Origin: a virus
Length of the DNA stretch: 39,996 nt
Reading direction: 5' to 3' (one strand)
IMG/VR virus record: IMGVR_UViG_3300025298_000065
Coordinates: 1-39,996 of that record
Within the stretch, counting starts at the first letter, position 1. Each line of letters opens with the position of its first letter. A model generated the notes under the pieces. The model saw nothing but the letters and a program-made list of their open reading frames with translations. It was not told the DNA's origin and did no database searches. A program made the position numbers and the translations under genes. This document shows positions 7,747-17,049 of the stretch, in pieces.

Positions 7747-9510
7747 ATGGGTTCGAATGATAAACTGAAAACCACCGTAGCGTTTGCACTAAAGACGCAA
7801 GTAAGCACCGACAACACCCGTCACGTTTTTGCATTCGTCCGGGCATACAAGTTCAAAAAACTGGTGTCCGAATTTAAGGTCTACGTTGCTGATGGCGATT
7901 CCCCTCTCCTACTGACCAAATCCCAATTGACCAAAAGTACCATCATCGACCACCCTAATTCAATCCGCCTGAACCAACTATTGGCAGGCATCACAGAAAC
8001 GATTAGGGCGACCGTGGACGAACTTTTAAAGAATGCCCATACATTGGAACCCGATATTGTTAGGACTGCTGTAAAGTCCTATACGAAGCGTTTCAATAGC
8101 GATTACCTTGCCTTCCTCAAAAGGGAAATTGTTACCATCACCAACGGCAACATTACCCGGTTTGATAGTCTACAGGTAGACAAAGACGTTCTTACCAAGA
8201 TTAAGAACAATCCCCCGTTGGACGAAACCGGGCAACCGGTTACGGGTGATGATATGGAAGACGTCTTGAACACCGAACAGGTAGAATATCAAAAGACCAT
8301 AGACGCACAGAAGATCAAGAAAATGAAAACCGAGGAAATCTATCGGTTGGGGCTTTGGAATAAGGCCAACATTTTCGAAATGTTTGCCAGCATCTACTTC
8401 GATCAATCTTGCCCGGCTACATATCAAAAAATTGTCCTGCGGTTGTTGGAGTACAGGGAGCACAAAAAGCCAAAGGAAGATGTTAAGCATCTAAACACAC
8501 AATGGCTGGTAGATTTCTTCAACTTCCTGAATGAAACGGGATTTTACGTTATCAACACCAGCAACCTAGACCCCCTTCGTTATGATCGGAAGATTTTCTT
8601 TCAAGATAAAAAAGAAGAGAACCCCAAGGAAAGAAAGCCATACGAACCAAAGTCACTGAATAAGATGATTGGAATTGTAAAAACCCTTATCGCTGGCAAA
8701 GACAAATTCACATTTTACAAAAAGGGTTACATTCCAAAACTTGATTTATCTGAATTGAACTTAGCTGCCATCACTGACAAAAAAGATGTTGACGGCACCA
8801 GAATAGAACACAACTTAGTGAAGAGCGAAGTTGACGAAATCTATCATTTCAAATTTACCAAGACTTCGTTAGACGAATATCAGGAGATATTCAACACCGT
8901 GAATAAATCCAAGAATGTCCCAATAACTATTGAAGATTTGGAAACAGCACGGCAACTGTTCATTCTTCAAATTTTCTTTGGTGGGTTACGTGGCTTCATT
9001 GAACTATCCACAGCCAAACTTTTGAAGCACGGCAAAGAACACGTGGTGACGTTTTACCAAAACAAGGTAACAAACACAGTGACCAATCCATTGAACGCCT
9101 ACACCGAGGCAATACTAAAACCATTGAATTACAAGATACCAGTATTGACCAGATACAACGCACAGGAAACCAAAAAACAGGTTACCAATATCAACTTGCT
9201 TGAAAGTCATTACAGATCATTGCTAAAAACCATTGGACACATTGTAAATCTTGACAGAGATGTTTTAACGGACAAAGTGAAGTTCCTTCATCAACCAATA
9301 AAAGAAATCTTCAACCCATACTTTAGCCGCAAGACATTCGGAACAATCTGTTTCTCGGACCTTGGTTTGAATGATTCCGAAATTTCCCTATTTACGGGGC
9401 ACAAAGACAGGAACAAAACAGAACTTAGTTCGTCATACATCCAAAAGGATACGATTAAGGATAAGAAGAAACTACTTGAGAAATTAAAGATAGGAAAGGC
9501 ACCCAAGTAA
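7747..9510 (+). CDS. int: Tyrosine-family site-specific integrase
   Basis: 587 residues. The C-terminal catalytic domain carries Arg415 (GGLRGFIELS), a likely Lys440 in the beta hairpin, Arg528 in YFSRKTFGT, His552 in TGHKDR and the nucleophile Tyr564 in SSYIQ. The histidine that usually precedes the second arginine (HxxR) is replaced, the motif reading YFSR. A long N-terminal part (1-390) would contain arm-binding and core-binding domains. It catalyses recombination between phage and bacterial attachment sites. The gene sits about 110 bases inside the tRNA-Ser scar, and the start at 7747 is the first ATG after the repeat sites. Confidence 0.9.
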   Translation: MGSNDKLKTTVAFALKTQVSTDNTRHVFAFVRAYKFKKLVSEFKVYVADGDSPLLLTKSQLTKSTIIDHPNSIRLNQLLAGITETIRATVDELLKNAHTLEPDIVRTAVKSYTKRFNSDYLAFLKREIVTITNGNITRFDSLQVDKDVLTKIKNNPPLDETGQPVTGDDMEDVLNTEQVEYQKTIDAQKIKKMKTEEIYRLGLWNKANIFEMFASIYFDQSCPATYQKIVLRLLEYREHKKPKEDVKHLNTQWLVDFFNFLNETGFYVINTSNLDPLRYDRKIFFQDKKEENPKERKPYEPKSLNKMIGIVKTLIAGKDKFTFYKKGYIPKLDLSELNLAAITDKKDVDGTRIEHNLVKSEVDEIYHFKFTKTSLDEYQEIFNTVNKSKNVPITIEDLETARQLFILQIFFGGLRGFIELSTAKLLKHGKEHVVTFYQNKVTNTVTNPLNAYTEAILKPLNYKIPVLTRYNAQETKKQVTNINLLESHYRSLLKTIGHIVNLDRDVLTDKVKFLHQPIKEIFNPYFSRKTFGTICFSDLGLNDSEISLFTGHKDRNKTELSSSYIQKDTIKDKKKLLEKLKIGKAPK

Positions 9511-9548
9511 CTCCGTTGTGTAGATTCGCGTTTTAAAAGCCCAATGTG

Positions 9549-9580
9549 AGGGGATGGTTTAACTACGATCCCTTTCTTTT
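9549..9580 (+). terminator. Possible terminator after the integrase
   Basis: AGGGGAT (9549-9555) pairs with ATCCCTT (9568-9574) with one G-T pair, followed by TCTTTT. The stem is short, but position and T-rich tail fit a terminator. Confidence 0.35.
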
Positions 9581-9653
9581 GTCATATTTAAAACCCCCAA
9601 CATCAGGGTATCTTGGTTTCATTTATTTACTTAAATTAGGATAAAAGTAGGCT

Positions 9654-9893
9654 ATGTTAACTGATTCCGAACGCGAGGCCATTGCCGATCAAATGGCCAC
9701 TGCCCGAAGCAAAATGAACTTCATCTGCGATCTGCTAAACGTGGAACTGATGGAAACTTCTATACTGTCAGACCAAAACAGGAAGTACGAACGCGAACAA
9801 GCCCTAGTTCTAAAAGTTCGCGAACTAAACAAAGTGGTCGAATACTACTCAATGAACCACAAACTACATTCCCTCAAATCACGGGAAAAATAA
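9654..9893 (+). CDS. Small helical phage protein, unknown function
   Basis: 79 residues beginning MLTDSEREAI, charged and predicted by eye to be almost entirely helical (heptad-like LNVELME, VLKVRELNKVVEYY). An A/G-rich stretch (GGATAAAAGTAGG) precedes the ATG. It follows the integrase by 143 bases on the same strand. No family is recognised. Confidence 0.55.
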   Translation: MLTDSEREAIADQMATARSKMNFICDLLNVELMETSILSDQNRKYEREQALVLKVRELNKVVEYYSMNHKLHSLKSREK

Positions 9894-9933
9894 ATCTGGA
9901 AACTAAGGTAGGGTCTAAGGCACCTTTGGAGAG

Positions 9934-10085
9934 TATATAAGTAGACCGTTGGCAGTTGGTGCCGCTAGGTCACATAGCAGGTTGGCAAACCAATTTCACC
10001 CTGCTTGCAAAATCCATTGTCTGCCCCCGCAAAGGGCAGTTGGTAGACGGATACACTCCAGCCGGGACGGTATCCGTTTTTTTTA
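9934..10085 (+). ncRNA. Candidate structured RNA with terminator
   Basis: No convincing protein fits here. Three hairpins occur in series. First, AGCAGG (9976-9981) pairs with CCTGCT (10000-10005), with an inner TTGG/CCAA stem. Second, CTGCCC (10021-10026) pairs with GGGCAG (10034-10039). Third, ACGGATAC (10047-10054) pairs with GTATCCGT (10070-10077) and runs into eight Ts (10077-10084). GGCAGTTGGT occurs twice, at 9951-9960 and 10035-10044. The last hairpin is a good plus-strand terminator. The 5' end is a guess, and I match no known RNA family. It could instead be the leader or terminator of neighbouring genes. Confidence 0.4.
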
Positions 10086-10213
10086 TTATCTTCACATACT
10101 TCCCCGACACATACCGTCCGGTATTGTAGTACGGGGCAAGGAATCAACTAAGGGTGAAGTAATCCAGACGGGACGAAAAGCCCTTTATTTTAGAAACCAA
10201 AACACCCGCCTAT

Positions 10214-10432
10214 ATGCCAGAAGTTATTAAAGTTGACATCAGTTATAGAGATGGAAATAATCCTACACCGAAAAGTATAACGGTTTTTTTACCAATCGAG
10301 GGAGTTGCAGCATACAAGCATATTTCCGGAAACGACTTCGAAATTTTCATAAAAAAAGACTATTCATCAACCTTTGGTACCGTGTTAAGTGCAAAAAGCA
10401 ATCTTTTAGCTGAAAAGTTCAAGGTGTTGTAG
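10214..10432 (+). CDS. Small phage protein, unknown function
   Basis: 72 residues (MPEVIKVDISYRDGNNPTPKS...), with alternating beta-strand-like segments and a central helix. Its stop lies one base from the stop of the convergent late operon. No family is recognised; no clear ribosome-binding site precedes it. Confidence 0.5.
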   Translation: MPEVIKVDISYRDGNNPTPKSITVFLPIEGVAAYKHISGNDFEIFIKKDYSSTFGTVLSAKSNLLAEKFKVL

Positions 10433-10433
10433 A

Positions 10434-10604
10434 CTACCTTTTATTTCGTTTGTATAGTCCCCAATTCTTCTGAACCCAATAGATCAGGGTTGCCAGCAAT
10501 ACCAAGCTGGTAAGTATCTCATTTAGACCAATAAAGTTTACACCCACTATGGCAAGGGTAGTAACGTATGAAAACACATCTTTCATCTCCTGCTTATTCT
10601 CCAT
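10434..10604 (-). CDS. Small membrane protein, holin candidate
   Basis: 56 residues from the ATG at 10604 (MENKQEMKDVF). Earlier in-frame starts would overlap the upstream gene more deeply. One long or two short hydrophobic segments (VTTLAIVGVNFIGL, EILTSLVLLATLIYW) are followed by a basic tail (KRNKR). It overlaps the preceding gene by 11 bases and is the last gene of the late operon. Size, membrane segments and charged tail fit a holin, but no endolysin is visible nearby, so the role is inference. Confidence 0.5.
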   Translation of the reverse strand: MENKQEMKDVFSYVTTLAIVGVNFIGLNEILTSLVLLATLIYWVQKNWGLYKRNKR

Positions 10605-10824
10605 CCTCTTTAGCATTCTTAAATAATATCTTGCCGAACACAATTTTTTCTAACCTTTCAATGAACACATCGGGAGCAAATAATAACATTATGCCCGATA
10701 CGAAAAGACCACCCAAAATATAGTAGTCAAAGGTGATGCCCTTGATTAGAAGGAACGCACCTAGAACCATCAAGGCAAGCCCAAGTATTGTTGATTTGTA
10801 GTATTTCAAATTTCTTATTATCAT
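10594..10824 (-). CDS. Small two-helix membrane protein, phage late gene
   Basis: 76 residues with two hydrophobic helices (STILGLALMVLGAFLLI and YYILGGLFVSGIMLLFA) and an amphipathic charged C-terminus. It follows the neck-type gene by three bases and overlaps the next small membrane gene. Paired small membrane genes at the end of a late operon suggest a lysis function, for example holin or antiholin. I see no specific family signature. Confidence 0.55.
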   Translation of the reverse strand: MIIRNLKYYKSTILGLALMVLGAFLLIKGITFDYYILGGLFVSGIMLLFAPDVFIERLEKIVFGKILFKNAKEDGE

Positions 10825-10827
10825 ATA

Positions 10828-11346
10828 TTATCGGTAGTTCAAAAATATTCCGCTTGCACTTCCAGTGTTTGGGGTGCAACTCGATCTGTATAATGGGTAA
10901 CTTGCTTTGTTCCTTTCTAGGTATGATTTTAGACGATCTTGGTAGAATTGAATTTTATCTTTTATTGCTTGTCTCTTAAATGTCAATTCTTCAAGGGTCG
11001 CGTTCTGACTATTATCAGATGATTGCAATACCTCCCCTTTCTGTTCAGTCTTTACGGCTGAAAATGGTAGATATTCAAACCACGCACCATAGGCTGCAAG
11101 AGGTCTAATGTATTGCGTCAACAACACTTGGTTAAGTGGAGTTATGGTAGATGCTGTTAAGCCTGTAGCCGTATTGCCAGATACTTGTGTTTGCAACTCA
11201 GTTAATAGTGCATCCCCAAGTATATCGTAAACATAATATTCTTCACTGATCAGAATATAAGGTTCAAGCAAGTCATCTTGGATGTTTTTGGAGATGCTGG
11301 TAACTTCCTTTAAGTCGGCAACTGTTGTTAATTGAAAGTATATCAT
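10828..11346 (-). CDS. Head-tail connector (neck)-type protein, DUF6712-like
   Basis: 172 residues. The layout resembles small neck or head-completion proteins of Bacteroidota phages (DUF6712-like by memory): N-terminal helices with LEPYILISEEYYVYDILGDALLTEL, a central QVLLTQYIRPLAAYGAWFEYLP segment, then a long charged helix. Its ATG overlaps the stop of the portal gene (TAATG), implying translational coupling and a shared role in the head connector. The family label is tentative; the structural role is supported mainly by position. Confidence 0.55.
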   Translation of the reverse strand: MIYFQLTTVADLKEVTSISKNIQDDLLEPYILISEEYYVYDILGDALLTELQTQVSGNTATGLTASTITPLNQVLLTQYIRPLAAYGAWFEYLPFSAVKTEQKGEVLQSSDNSQNATLEELTFKRQAIKDKIQFYQDRLKSYLERNKASYPLYRSSCTPNTGSASGIFLNYR

Positions 11347-12638
11347 TAGGCTGCAACGGTTGGAGTATTAATGTTATTTGTAGTTGAACCAGAAGTTGCC
11401 AAAGGGTTAAGACCCAAAACAATTTCACGTCTTTCATCAACAGTGGTATCTTCCGGTTGAAGTTCAGGAATAGTAAGTTTCAATGTTTGATTCAACAATG
11501 TTGCCGACCCTAAACCATTTGCCTCGAACAGTTTGTTGAAGCCGTCTAACAAATCTTCCTGATAGGAACTTACCACGTTGGCAATGTATTCCATTCTACT
11601 AACATTTATATCGTTACTGTCTGGATTGGATGAACCAAAGGAATCACTATTAGAAAGTCCCAAAAGGTTAAGGCTGGCACCGTGGGCAAAGCAAATCTGT
11701 TTGGTTGCTTCTCCCATAAAATCTTTAAAAATGGAATTACTTAAACTATCTTGAATAGGAACAAATTCAGGCTTTGCAATCGCGGTATCACCGAATACAA
11801 TCACAATAGACTTCTTATTGCGGTCAACACCCATATGCGCGTTCTCCCACTCTCTTACCATCTTTTGTTGTTCTTCAACTGGAATGTTGCTATTGATATA
11901 AAGAAATCCCTGAAGATGGTAGCCGTTGTGAAATTTGTTGGTCACGTATTGTCCAATCATATAAACCACGTTAATCCAAAAATCAGCGGCCATATAGCTT
12001 GGAATGATGTAAGCACCACCAGCAGAATCATATTTCTTGATGCGCAAGATTTGCCTTCCTTCCCCAATCTCGTTTGGATTGAAAGCAGGAATAATAACAG
12101 CATTCGCCAAATCATTCATTTTTTTCTTCTTTCTTTGGTTGGTGATTTCACCCCAAGTTGTGGAGTAGTAGTATTGATCGGGCACGCCATATTCGTTGCT
12201 CTCTCCTACTCTTATGGTGTTGAAAGGCTTGTGATAAACTTCAGCAATCTTGCCATCAGCAGAATAAATAACTTCAATAAAACATTCCTCAAAGATTGCC
12301 ATATCTGAACTTGCCTTTTTGAATACCTTTTGTACGTCATCACCTGCACCATTCTTTGTGGTAAGGAATTGAGCAAGGGCACTGTTGTTATCATCAGTTG
12401 GATACAACCCACCTGCATAAATCAATGAAGATTTGAGATTTAGGAAATGCGCGTGAATGCTGCTCTTTTGTTTAAGATCAAGCAACTTTTGTGGCATTGC
12501 ATTATCCTCTTCATCATTGCTTGAATTGAAATATTCAATGCAGCCACCATTTGCAGCGGGCTTGCTGGTTGTTATGTTTGGGTTTAACGCTTTGTAAAAT
12601 TTCTCTTCAAATCCCAGTATGTTAATTGGTGTTTTCAC
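11346..12638 (-). CDS. Phage portal protein
   Basis: 430 residues. The central region has the portal pattern: AADFWINVVYMIGQYVTN, FLYINSNIPVEEQQKMVREW, KKSIVIVFGD, EFVPIQDSLSNSIFKDF, then QICFAHGASLNLLGL and a C-terminal helix with SSYQEDLLDGFNKLF. Portals form the dodecameric ring through which DNA enters and leaves the head. The start is a GTG; an ATG seven bases upstream is out of frame. The gene lies after the tail fibre, away from terminase and capsid, which is unusual. Confidence 0.75.
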   Translation of the reverse strand: MKTPINILGFEEKFYKALNPNITTSKPAANGGCIEYFNSSNDEEDNAMPQKLLDLKQKSSIHAHFLNLKSSLIYAGGLYPTDDNNSALAQFLTTKNGAGDDVQKVFKKASSDMAIFEECFIEVIYSADGKIAEVYHKPFNTIRVGESNEYGVPDQYYYSTTWGEITNQRKKKKMNDLANAVIIPAFNPNEIGEGRQILRIKKYDSAGGAYIIPSYMAADFWINVVYMIGQYVTNKFHNGYHLQGFLYINSNIPVEEQQKMVREWENAHMGVDRNKKSIVIVFGDTAIAKPEFVPIQDSLSNSIFKDFMGEATKQICFAHGASLNLLGLSNSDSFGSSNPDSNDINVSRMEYIANVVSSYQEDLLDGFNKLFEANGLGSATLLNQTLKLTIPELQPEDTTVDERREIVLGLNPLATSGSTTNNINTPTVAA

Positions 12639-12663
12639 TTCTCATAGTTCAAAAAAATAAATG

Positions 12664-15600
12664 TTATGTATACAGGATCGTTTTCGATCCCTCTTTCAAC
12701 AATGCCATCATCAAACGTTCCGCCATTGCATTATGCCCGTACTCATTTAAGTGAATATGGTCGAATGAATCTAGTGCCGGGTTCAATTGGTTGGTTGTAT
12801 AAAACTTGGTTGCCTGAAAACCATCAACCAATGTATCACCGCTGGCAGTGTACGGTGAAAAAGTTGTGTACGCGGCATCGGTAGAATAATTTCGAGCAAT
12901 CGGCGAACCGTGTATTATGCGGACATACGGAATGTTTTGCTTCAAGTAGGTCACCAAGCTATTGTATTGAGTCGTGAAGCCTGTTGAATTCGCAATATCA
13001 TTTGAAAAATCATTGAGGTAGATAAAGCGGGGGTTAGAAAACTTGATTGTTCGTTTCAATTTATCAGCATCACGTATACCTGCATCAACACCAGAAAAGT
13101 TATTGAAACTCATACCCAAGCTGTTCGCCGCTTGTTCAATGTAACGTGCTCTGTTCTGTCCGGAATACACATACAAACCGTGACCGTTCGAATCAGAAAC
13201 AGCAACCAAGTCGACGTTCTTTTTATGGTTGGAAGTGATTTCCAAATCCATAATACTGATTGACCCACCGTGGTTATATATTACCGGCACGCCAACATTG
13301 TTTGACCAGAATGAACTTCCAGTCGTTGTTATGTTGTAATCATAGTGGCTTTCACCCTGCAATACGTTCGACGCATTATACAATCTTCCCCACAATCTAT
13401 TCTTCACACGTTCAACTTCAAAATAATACGTGCTGTTTTGAACTATGGTAGTATAACCAGATGATGGACGTTGTTGAGATGGTGACCCATTCAATAATGA
13501 ATAAAAATAGAAATCTGAACTTTCAGCAGACAAGCGACACACTTGGTCAATTTTGCTATAGCCGTTTGTGCTACGCATACCGAGACTGAAAGCATAAGTA
13601 GTTCCACCAACAGCAGAAGTAATTTTGAACTTTGCTTTAATCTTCCAAAACTCGAAACAGTTTTGGGAATCACCAGTGTAGCCCGGTTGGTTGAACTGGT
13701 CAATTGTTGCATACTGTGTAAAACTTCCCGTACCTGAAAACAATTGCAATACTCCTCCTGAGTGTAAGAAGCCACCAGTAGTTGTTAAGTATGTATTGCC
13801 AGCCTGTAAGAAATCAAAATAATATAACTGTCCAAGTGTTGTTGTTGCTGGTCGTGCTGGTCTTTCATAAGGTGCAAGAATATCATTAATATCATCAACG
13901 TCACCTTGTACGGCGTTAATCTGCGATGTGAGACCCGCAGCACTATTTGCGATTTGTTGGTTTACAAATCCCTTGTCCACAACTGATCTATCGCCAAAAT
14001 ATGCACTTTGATCCGATGTGTACTTTAATCCGTGTTCATCGAATCGAAGTTGAAATGGTGAAGGCGACGACCCAATAATACCAACACCATTACTTGAAGA
14101 TGATTTTCCGAGCAACGCGTAAGAAGGATCAAAAATAAGTCCAGCAGCATCGTTAAATAAAAAGATAGAAGATGTGAAGGTGTTAAGGTATCCATCAACA
14201 CCGTTCGCGTTGACGTTATGATTGGTCAGTGTATTGAACTTGCCGTAACCATCGGCTGTCATACTATAAATGTGTATGCCATCAGATGAAACATAAGTCA
14301 AGTTGCTTAGCGTGTCACCACTATACGTCACACCCTTTACCAATCTTCTATTCTCGATTGCTGATGTATCGAATCTGTTTCCAGAAAAATACAGAATGCC
14401 GTTAAGCGTAACGATGTTAGAAAAAGCGTTTGATGGAAATACATCACCCGAGTAATTACCCGATGTGGTCGAAAACTTCGTCATAAAATCAAATGACGGA
14501 TCGAAGCTGTACAATCCACCAGTTTGCGTGGTTATCCACATTTGAAAATTCGAATAGACAACATCCCTTGTCAATTGCTGAAGAATATCACCAGAATAGT
14601 TGCTACCAGACACATCATATTTCAAATGTCTGCCAGTGCTTATTGTGTATCTGGCTAATCCGTGTGAAGCAACTACAAAATAGACGTCATCGTTTGTGTT
14701 TTCATCCAACGCAATATTGGTACAGGCAAAGTTTTGAATCGTGTCGCCACTATAGTTTGAAGACGTGCTAGTGTATCGGGTATTGACTAATGATGTATAG
14801 TTGAATTTCCCGAAACCAAGAATATCATTCGACGTATAGTATAGGTCATCCCCAATCCATAGCCCTTTATTAATGTTGGCTGGAATGGCACTACCTGTAT
14901 AAGTTGATCCGCTGTTTGATGGGTTATAAACCGTCGACGTGAATAAATTAAGATCAATTATGTAAAGTCCACCCCCAAGCGTACCAAAAGTTAAAATTGT
15001 CTGGGTCGGGTCAAGGATAATAAACGTCACGTCATTATCTGGAAGATTATCACCGAGAATGCCATAGTTGTTCAAAAAATAGTCATTGACAGTGTTGATA
15101 AAATCAACTTGTGCGAATACATCACGTTGAGATTTCAACGTTGCCGTTTCAGCAGTCAGTGTTTCAAAATAGATTTTTGAATTGCTGTTGATGTATCCCA
15201 CATCCGGAATTGACCGAGGTCCAAAACTTGCTGAATAATCTCTGTCGTATTCAAGTCCTTTGAAACCATCCAATGTGGATGAAACGGTTGCACCAGTGGT
15301 GCCAGCAGCAGCAAGTTGCAATTGCACATCTTGACCGCCGATGTTATTATTTTTGGCAAGCAGTGTTGTTTTCCCCTCTGTTGCCGATATAGTCGATTCT
15401 GAATTATTTTTATTGATATACGCTCTCGCGTCTGTCAAACTTGCGCCGACCCTAGCAACGGGAACACCAGTATCGTAGGTCTGTATCACACCATCACCAA
15501 TGCCCAAAGCCATTTGCGAGGTATTACCGTTTACATCGAACGATACACTTTGTGCCGCCGTTACTTGAAAGTAGTTTAGTTGGTTTGGTGATCCTATGAA

Positions 15601-16179
15601 TAAATTTTGATTTTGGTCAAACGAGGAAATATAGGTATCACCAGTAAGCACACCCCCCAAACCTATTTGTTTGCCGCCTCCCAAAAGGGAAAGCCCGTTT
15701 GTTGCGCCTGTAATGGTTCCAGTTGAACCGGTTGGAATTTGAGACAGTACCCAAGACTTATCAACTAAACTATGATCATCATAGTTTGCTGAATAGTCAC
15801 CAGCATATTTAAGACCACCAGTAGTGGCAGAAATAACCAAATTCTTATTTGAAATATTTATGTTGGTGTTACCTGTGAGAGGTCCACCAAGTACAATGTT
15901 GTTGCCGATCTTTCTAAGACCGTTGTTAGCAGTTATGTTAACAGTTGTACCCGTTCCACTTCCACTTGCTTTCTCTACTAGGTTGGTTACGTCATTCTGA
16001 AACCAATATTCAGTTCCACCAGTCACTAAAACTGTTAAACCAACATATCTTTCATATGATGGGATTGTTGAAAGTACCTGACTTGTAGAAGCGTATGGTA
16101 AATTGTTTGCATTTAGATAACGCTTGTCAACTGGCTTGGGTGCTGCAACGTGTAAATTGTCATTAAACGGGATTGCCAT
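12664..16179 (-). CDS. Tail fibre with beta-propeller and C-terminal SGNH hydrolase
   Basis: 1171 residues. The N-terminal half contains fibre repeats of the form GLKY..DYSA.F..RSLVDKGYV, three copies. The middle has about five propeller-like repeats marked by YSGD and GGLYSFDP. A lectin-like beta domain follows. Residues from about 994 form an SGNH/GDSL hydrolase: SDSNG (nucleophile near Ser997; the usual GDS reads SDS), LNDFSND, and DHIHLNEYGH with the catalytic Asp/His near 1140 and 1143. Such fibre esterases deacetylate surface glycans during adsorption. It follows the fibre-associated gene by 13 bases. Confidence 0.8.
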   Translation of the reverse strand: MAIPFNDNLHVAAPKPVDKRYLNANNLPYASTSQVLSTIPSYERYVGLTVLVTGGTEYWFQNDVTNLVEKASGSGTGTTVNITANNGLRKIGNNIVLGGPLTGNTNINISNKNLVISATTGGLKYAGDYSANYDDHSLVDKSWVLSQIPTGSTGTITGATNGLSLLGGGKQIGLGGVLTGDTYISSFDQNQNLFIGSPNQLNYFQVTAAQSVSFDVNGNTSQMALGIGDGVIQTYDTGVPVARVGASLTDARAYINKNNSESTISATEGKTTLLAKNNNIGGQDVQLQLAAAGTTGATVSSTLDGFKGLEYDRDYSASFGPRSIPDVGYINSNSKIYFETLTAETATLKSQRDVFAQVDFINTVNDYFLNNYGILGDNLPDNDVTFIILDPTQTILTFGTLGGGLYIIDLNLFTSTVYNPSNSGSTYTGSAIPANINKGLWIGDDLYYTSNDILGFGKFNYTSLVNTRYTSTSSNYSGDTIQNFACTNIALDENTNDDVYFVVASHGLARYTISTGRHLKYDVSGSNYSGDILQQLTRDVVYSNFQMWITTQTGGLYSFDPSFDFMTKFSTTSGNYSGDVFPSNAFSNIVTLNGILYFSGNRFDTSAIENRRLVKGVTYSGDTLSNLTYVSSDGIHIYSMTADGYGKFNTLTNHNVNANGVDGYLNTFTSSIFLFNDAAGLIFDPSYALLGKSSSSNGVGIIGSSPSPFQLRFDEHGLKYTSDQSAYFGDRSVVDKGFVNQQIANSAAGLTSQINAVQGDVDDINDILAPYERPARPATTTLGQLYYFDFLQAGNTYLTTTGGFLHSGGVLQLFSGTGSFTQYATIDQFNQPGYTGDSQNCFEFWKIKAKFKITSAVGGTTYAFSLGMRSTNGYSKIDQVCRLSAESSDFYFYSLLNGSPSQQRPSSGYTTIVQNSTYYFEVERVKNRLWGRLYNASNVLQGESHYDYNITTTGSSFWSNNVGVPVIYNHGGSISIMDLEITSNHKKNVDLVAVSDSNGHGLYVYSGQNRARYIEQAANSLGMSFNNFSGVDAGIRDADKLKRTIKFSNPRFIYLNDFSNDIANSTGFTTQYNSLVTYLKQNIPYVRIIHGSPIARNYSTDAAYTTFSPYTASGDTLVDGFQATKFYTTNQLNPALDSFDHIHLNEYGHNAMAERLMMALLKEGSKTILYT

Positions 16180-16192
16180 TATATATAAAATC

Positions 16193-16960
16193 TTAACTTA
16201 TTGTCATACCACCGAAAGTGGTGGTTGGATAATTGGAAATGTGAACTGTGTATTGTACACCGTTGATGGTGATTGCATCGCCATCGGGGAATAGATTGCC
16301 ACCAATGTTAACGGTTCCCCCAATATCACCTTGGTTGATAGGAGAAACAGCCCAATGGGTTTTAACTCCGATGCTGGTAGGGTATGCAATCCAGATATAT
16401 TCACCAGATGCTTGAAAATCGATAGTGAAGTTGACACTGCTGGAAGTGAGAACCGTTCCACCAGTAACCAAACCTGCACTTGCCGTTGGTCTTGAACCCG
16501 ATGCTGTACCGAAATAAAAGATGTAATTGATAAGAGTATTTGAACCCAACGTTTTGAAACTCATATAAGAATCTTGAACAAGAGAAAAAGCAATGTTATT
16601 TGCATCATCGGCATTGGTGGCGTCCTCTTTATCGAGTGAATAGCCATTTTCAAAACCAGTGATAAATCGGTTGCCTTCACCATCTTCGAAAACGACAACA
16701 AAGGTCTTGCCCTCTAGGTCGAATACTGATTCTTCGTTGAAATCCAATACACTTAGATCGAATTTCTGTGCATAATAAACACCTTTCGCGTCTGTGGTTC
16801 GGTTTTGGGTGAATGTGCATTTTTCAAATAAAAATTCATCGAATATGGTATTGCCAGAAAGCACGATTTCATCATTCAAAATGAAGTATTCCAATGGTGA
16901 ATCTGTAACATCGTACAGAAAGAGTTTCATTATTCCCGGAAGTATTGAGCAAGATGCCAT
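16193..16960 (-). CDS. Fibre-associated or tail-tip structural protein
   Basis: 255 residues from the ATG at 16960 (MASCSILPGIMKLFLYD). An upstream in-frame ATG at 16999 would place the late motif inside the gene and run into the terminator. The first 120 residues are beta-rich with LDFNEESVFDLEGKTFVVVFEDGEG. The last 120 resemble a beta domain found in fibre-linked proteins (FYFGTASGSRP..., YIWIAYPTSIG). The opening MASC.LPG recalls the start of the tail-tube gene upstream. Function is inferred from position directly before the fibre. Confidence 0.55.
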   Translation of the reverse strand: MASCSILPGIMKLFLYDVTDSPLEYFILNDEIVLSGNTIFDEFLFEKCTFTQNRTTDAKGVYYAQKFDLSVLDFNEESVFDLEGKTFVVVFEDGEGNRFITGFENGYSLDKEDATNADDANNIAFSLVQDSYMSFKTLGSNTLINYIFYFGTASGSRPTASAGLVTGGTVLTSSSVNFTIDFQASGEYIWIAYPTSIGVKTHWAVSPINQGDIGGTVNIGGNLFPDGDAITINGVQYTVHISNYPTTTFGGMTIS

Positions 16961-16966
16961 ATAGTA

Positions 16967-16976
16967 TATATAAGTA
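16967..16976 (-). promoter_or_regulatory. Late motif copy 1 (TACTTATATA)
   Basis: TACTTATATA on the minus strand, continuing TACTATATGG into the start codon at 16960. It lies between a strong terminator (16998-17028) and the next gene, the best positional case for this motif starting a new transcript. Confidence 0.5.
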
Positions 16977-16997
16977 TCATTTTGAAAAAAGTCGGGC

Positions 16998-17028
16998 ATA
17001 AAAAAGGCTATCCGGGTTGGATAGCCTT
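16998..17028 (-). terminator. Rho-independent terminator after the tail-tube gene
   Basis: AAGGCTATCC and GGATAGCCTT form a perfect 10-bp stem with a 5-base loop (17004-17028), followed on the minus strand by a run of Ts. It separates the capsid/tail-tube unit from the fibre/portal unit. Confidence 0.8.
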
Positions 17029-17049
17029 AAATCTTTTGACTCACAACGG

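Noticed and set aside
9949-10230. A 93-codon plus-strand frame over the hairpin region
   Set aside because: Composition is not protein-like, it runs through a strong terminator and overlaps the next gene's start.
10434-10824. A full lysis cassette including endolysin
   Set aside because: Only small membrane proteins are present; I find no peptidoglycan-degrading domain in the window.
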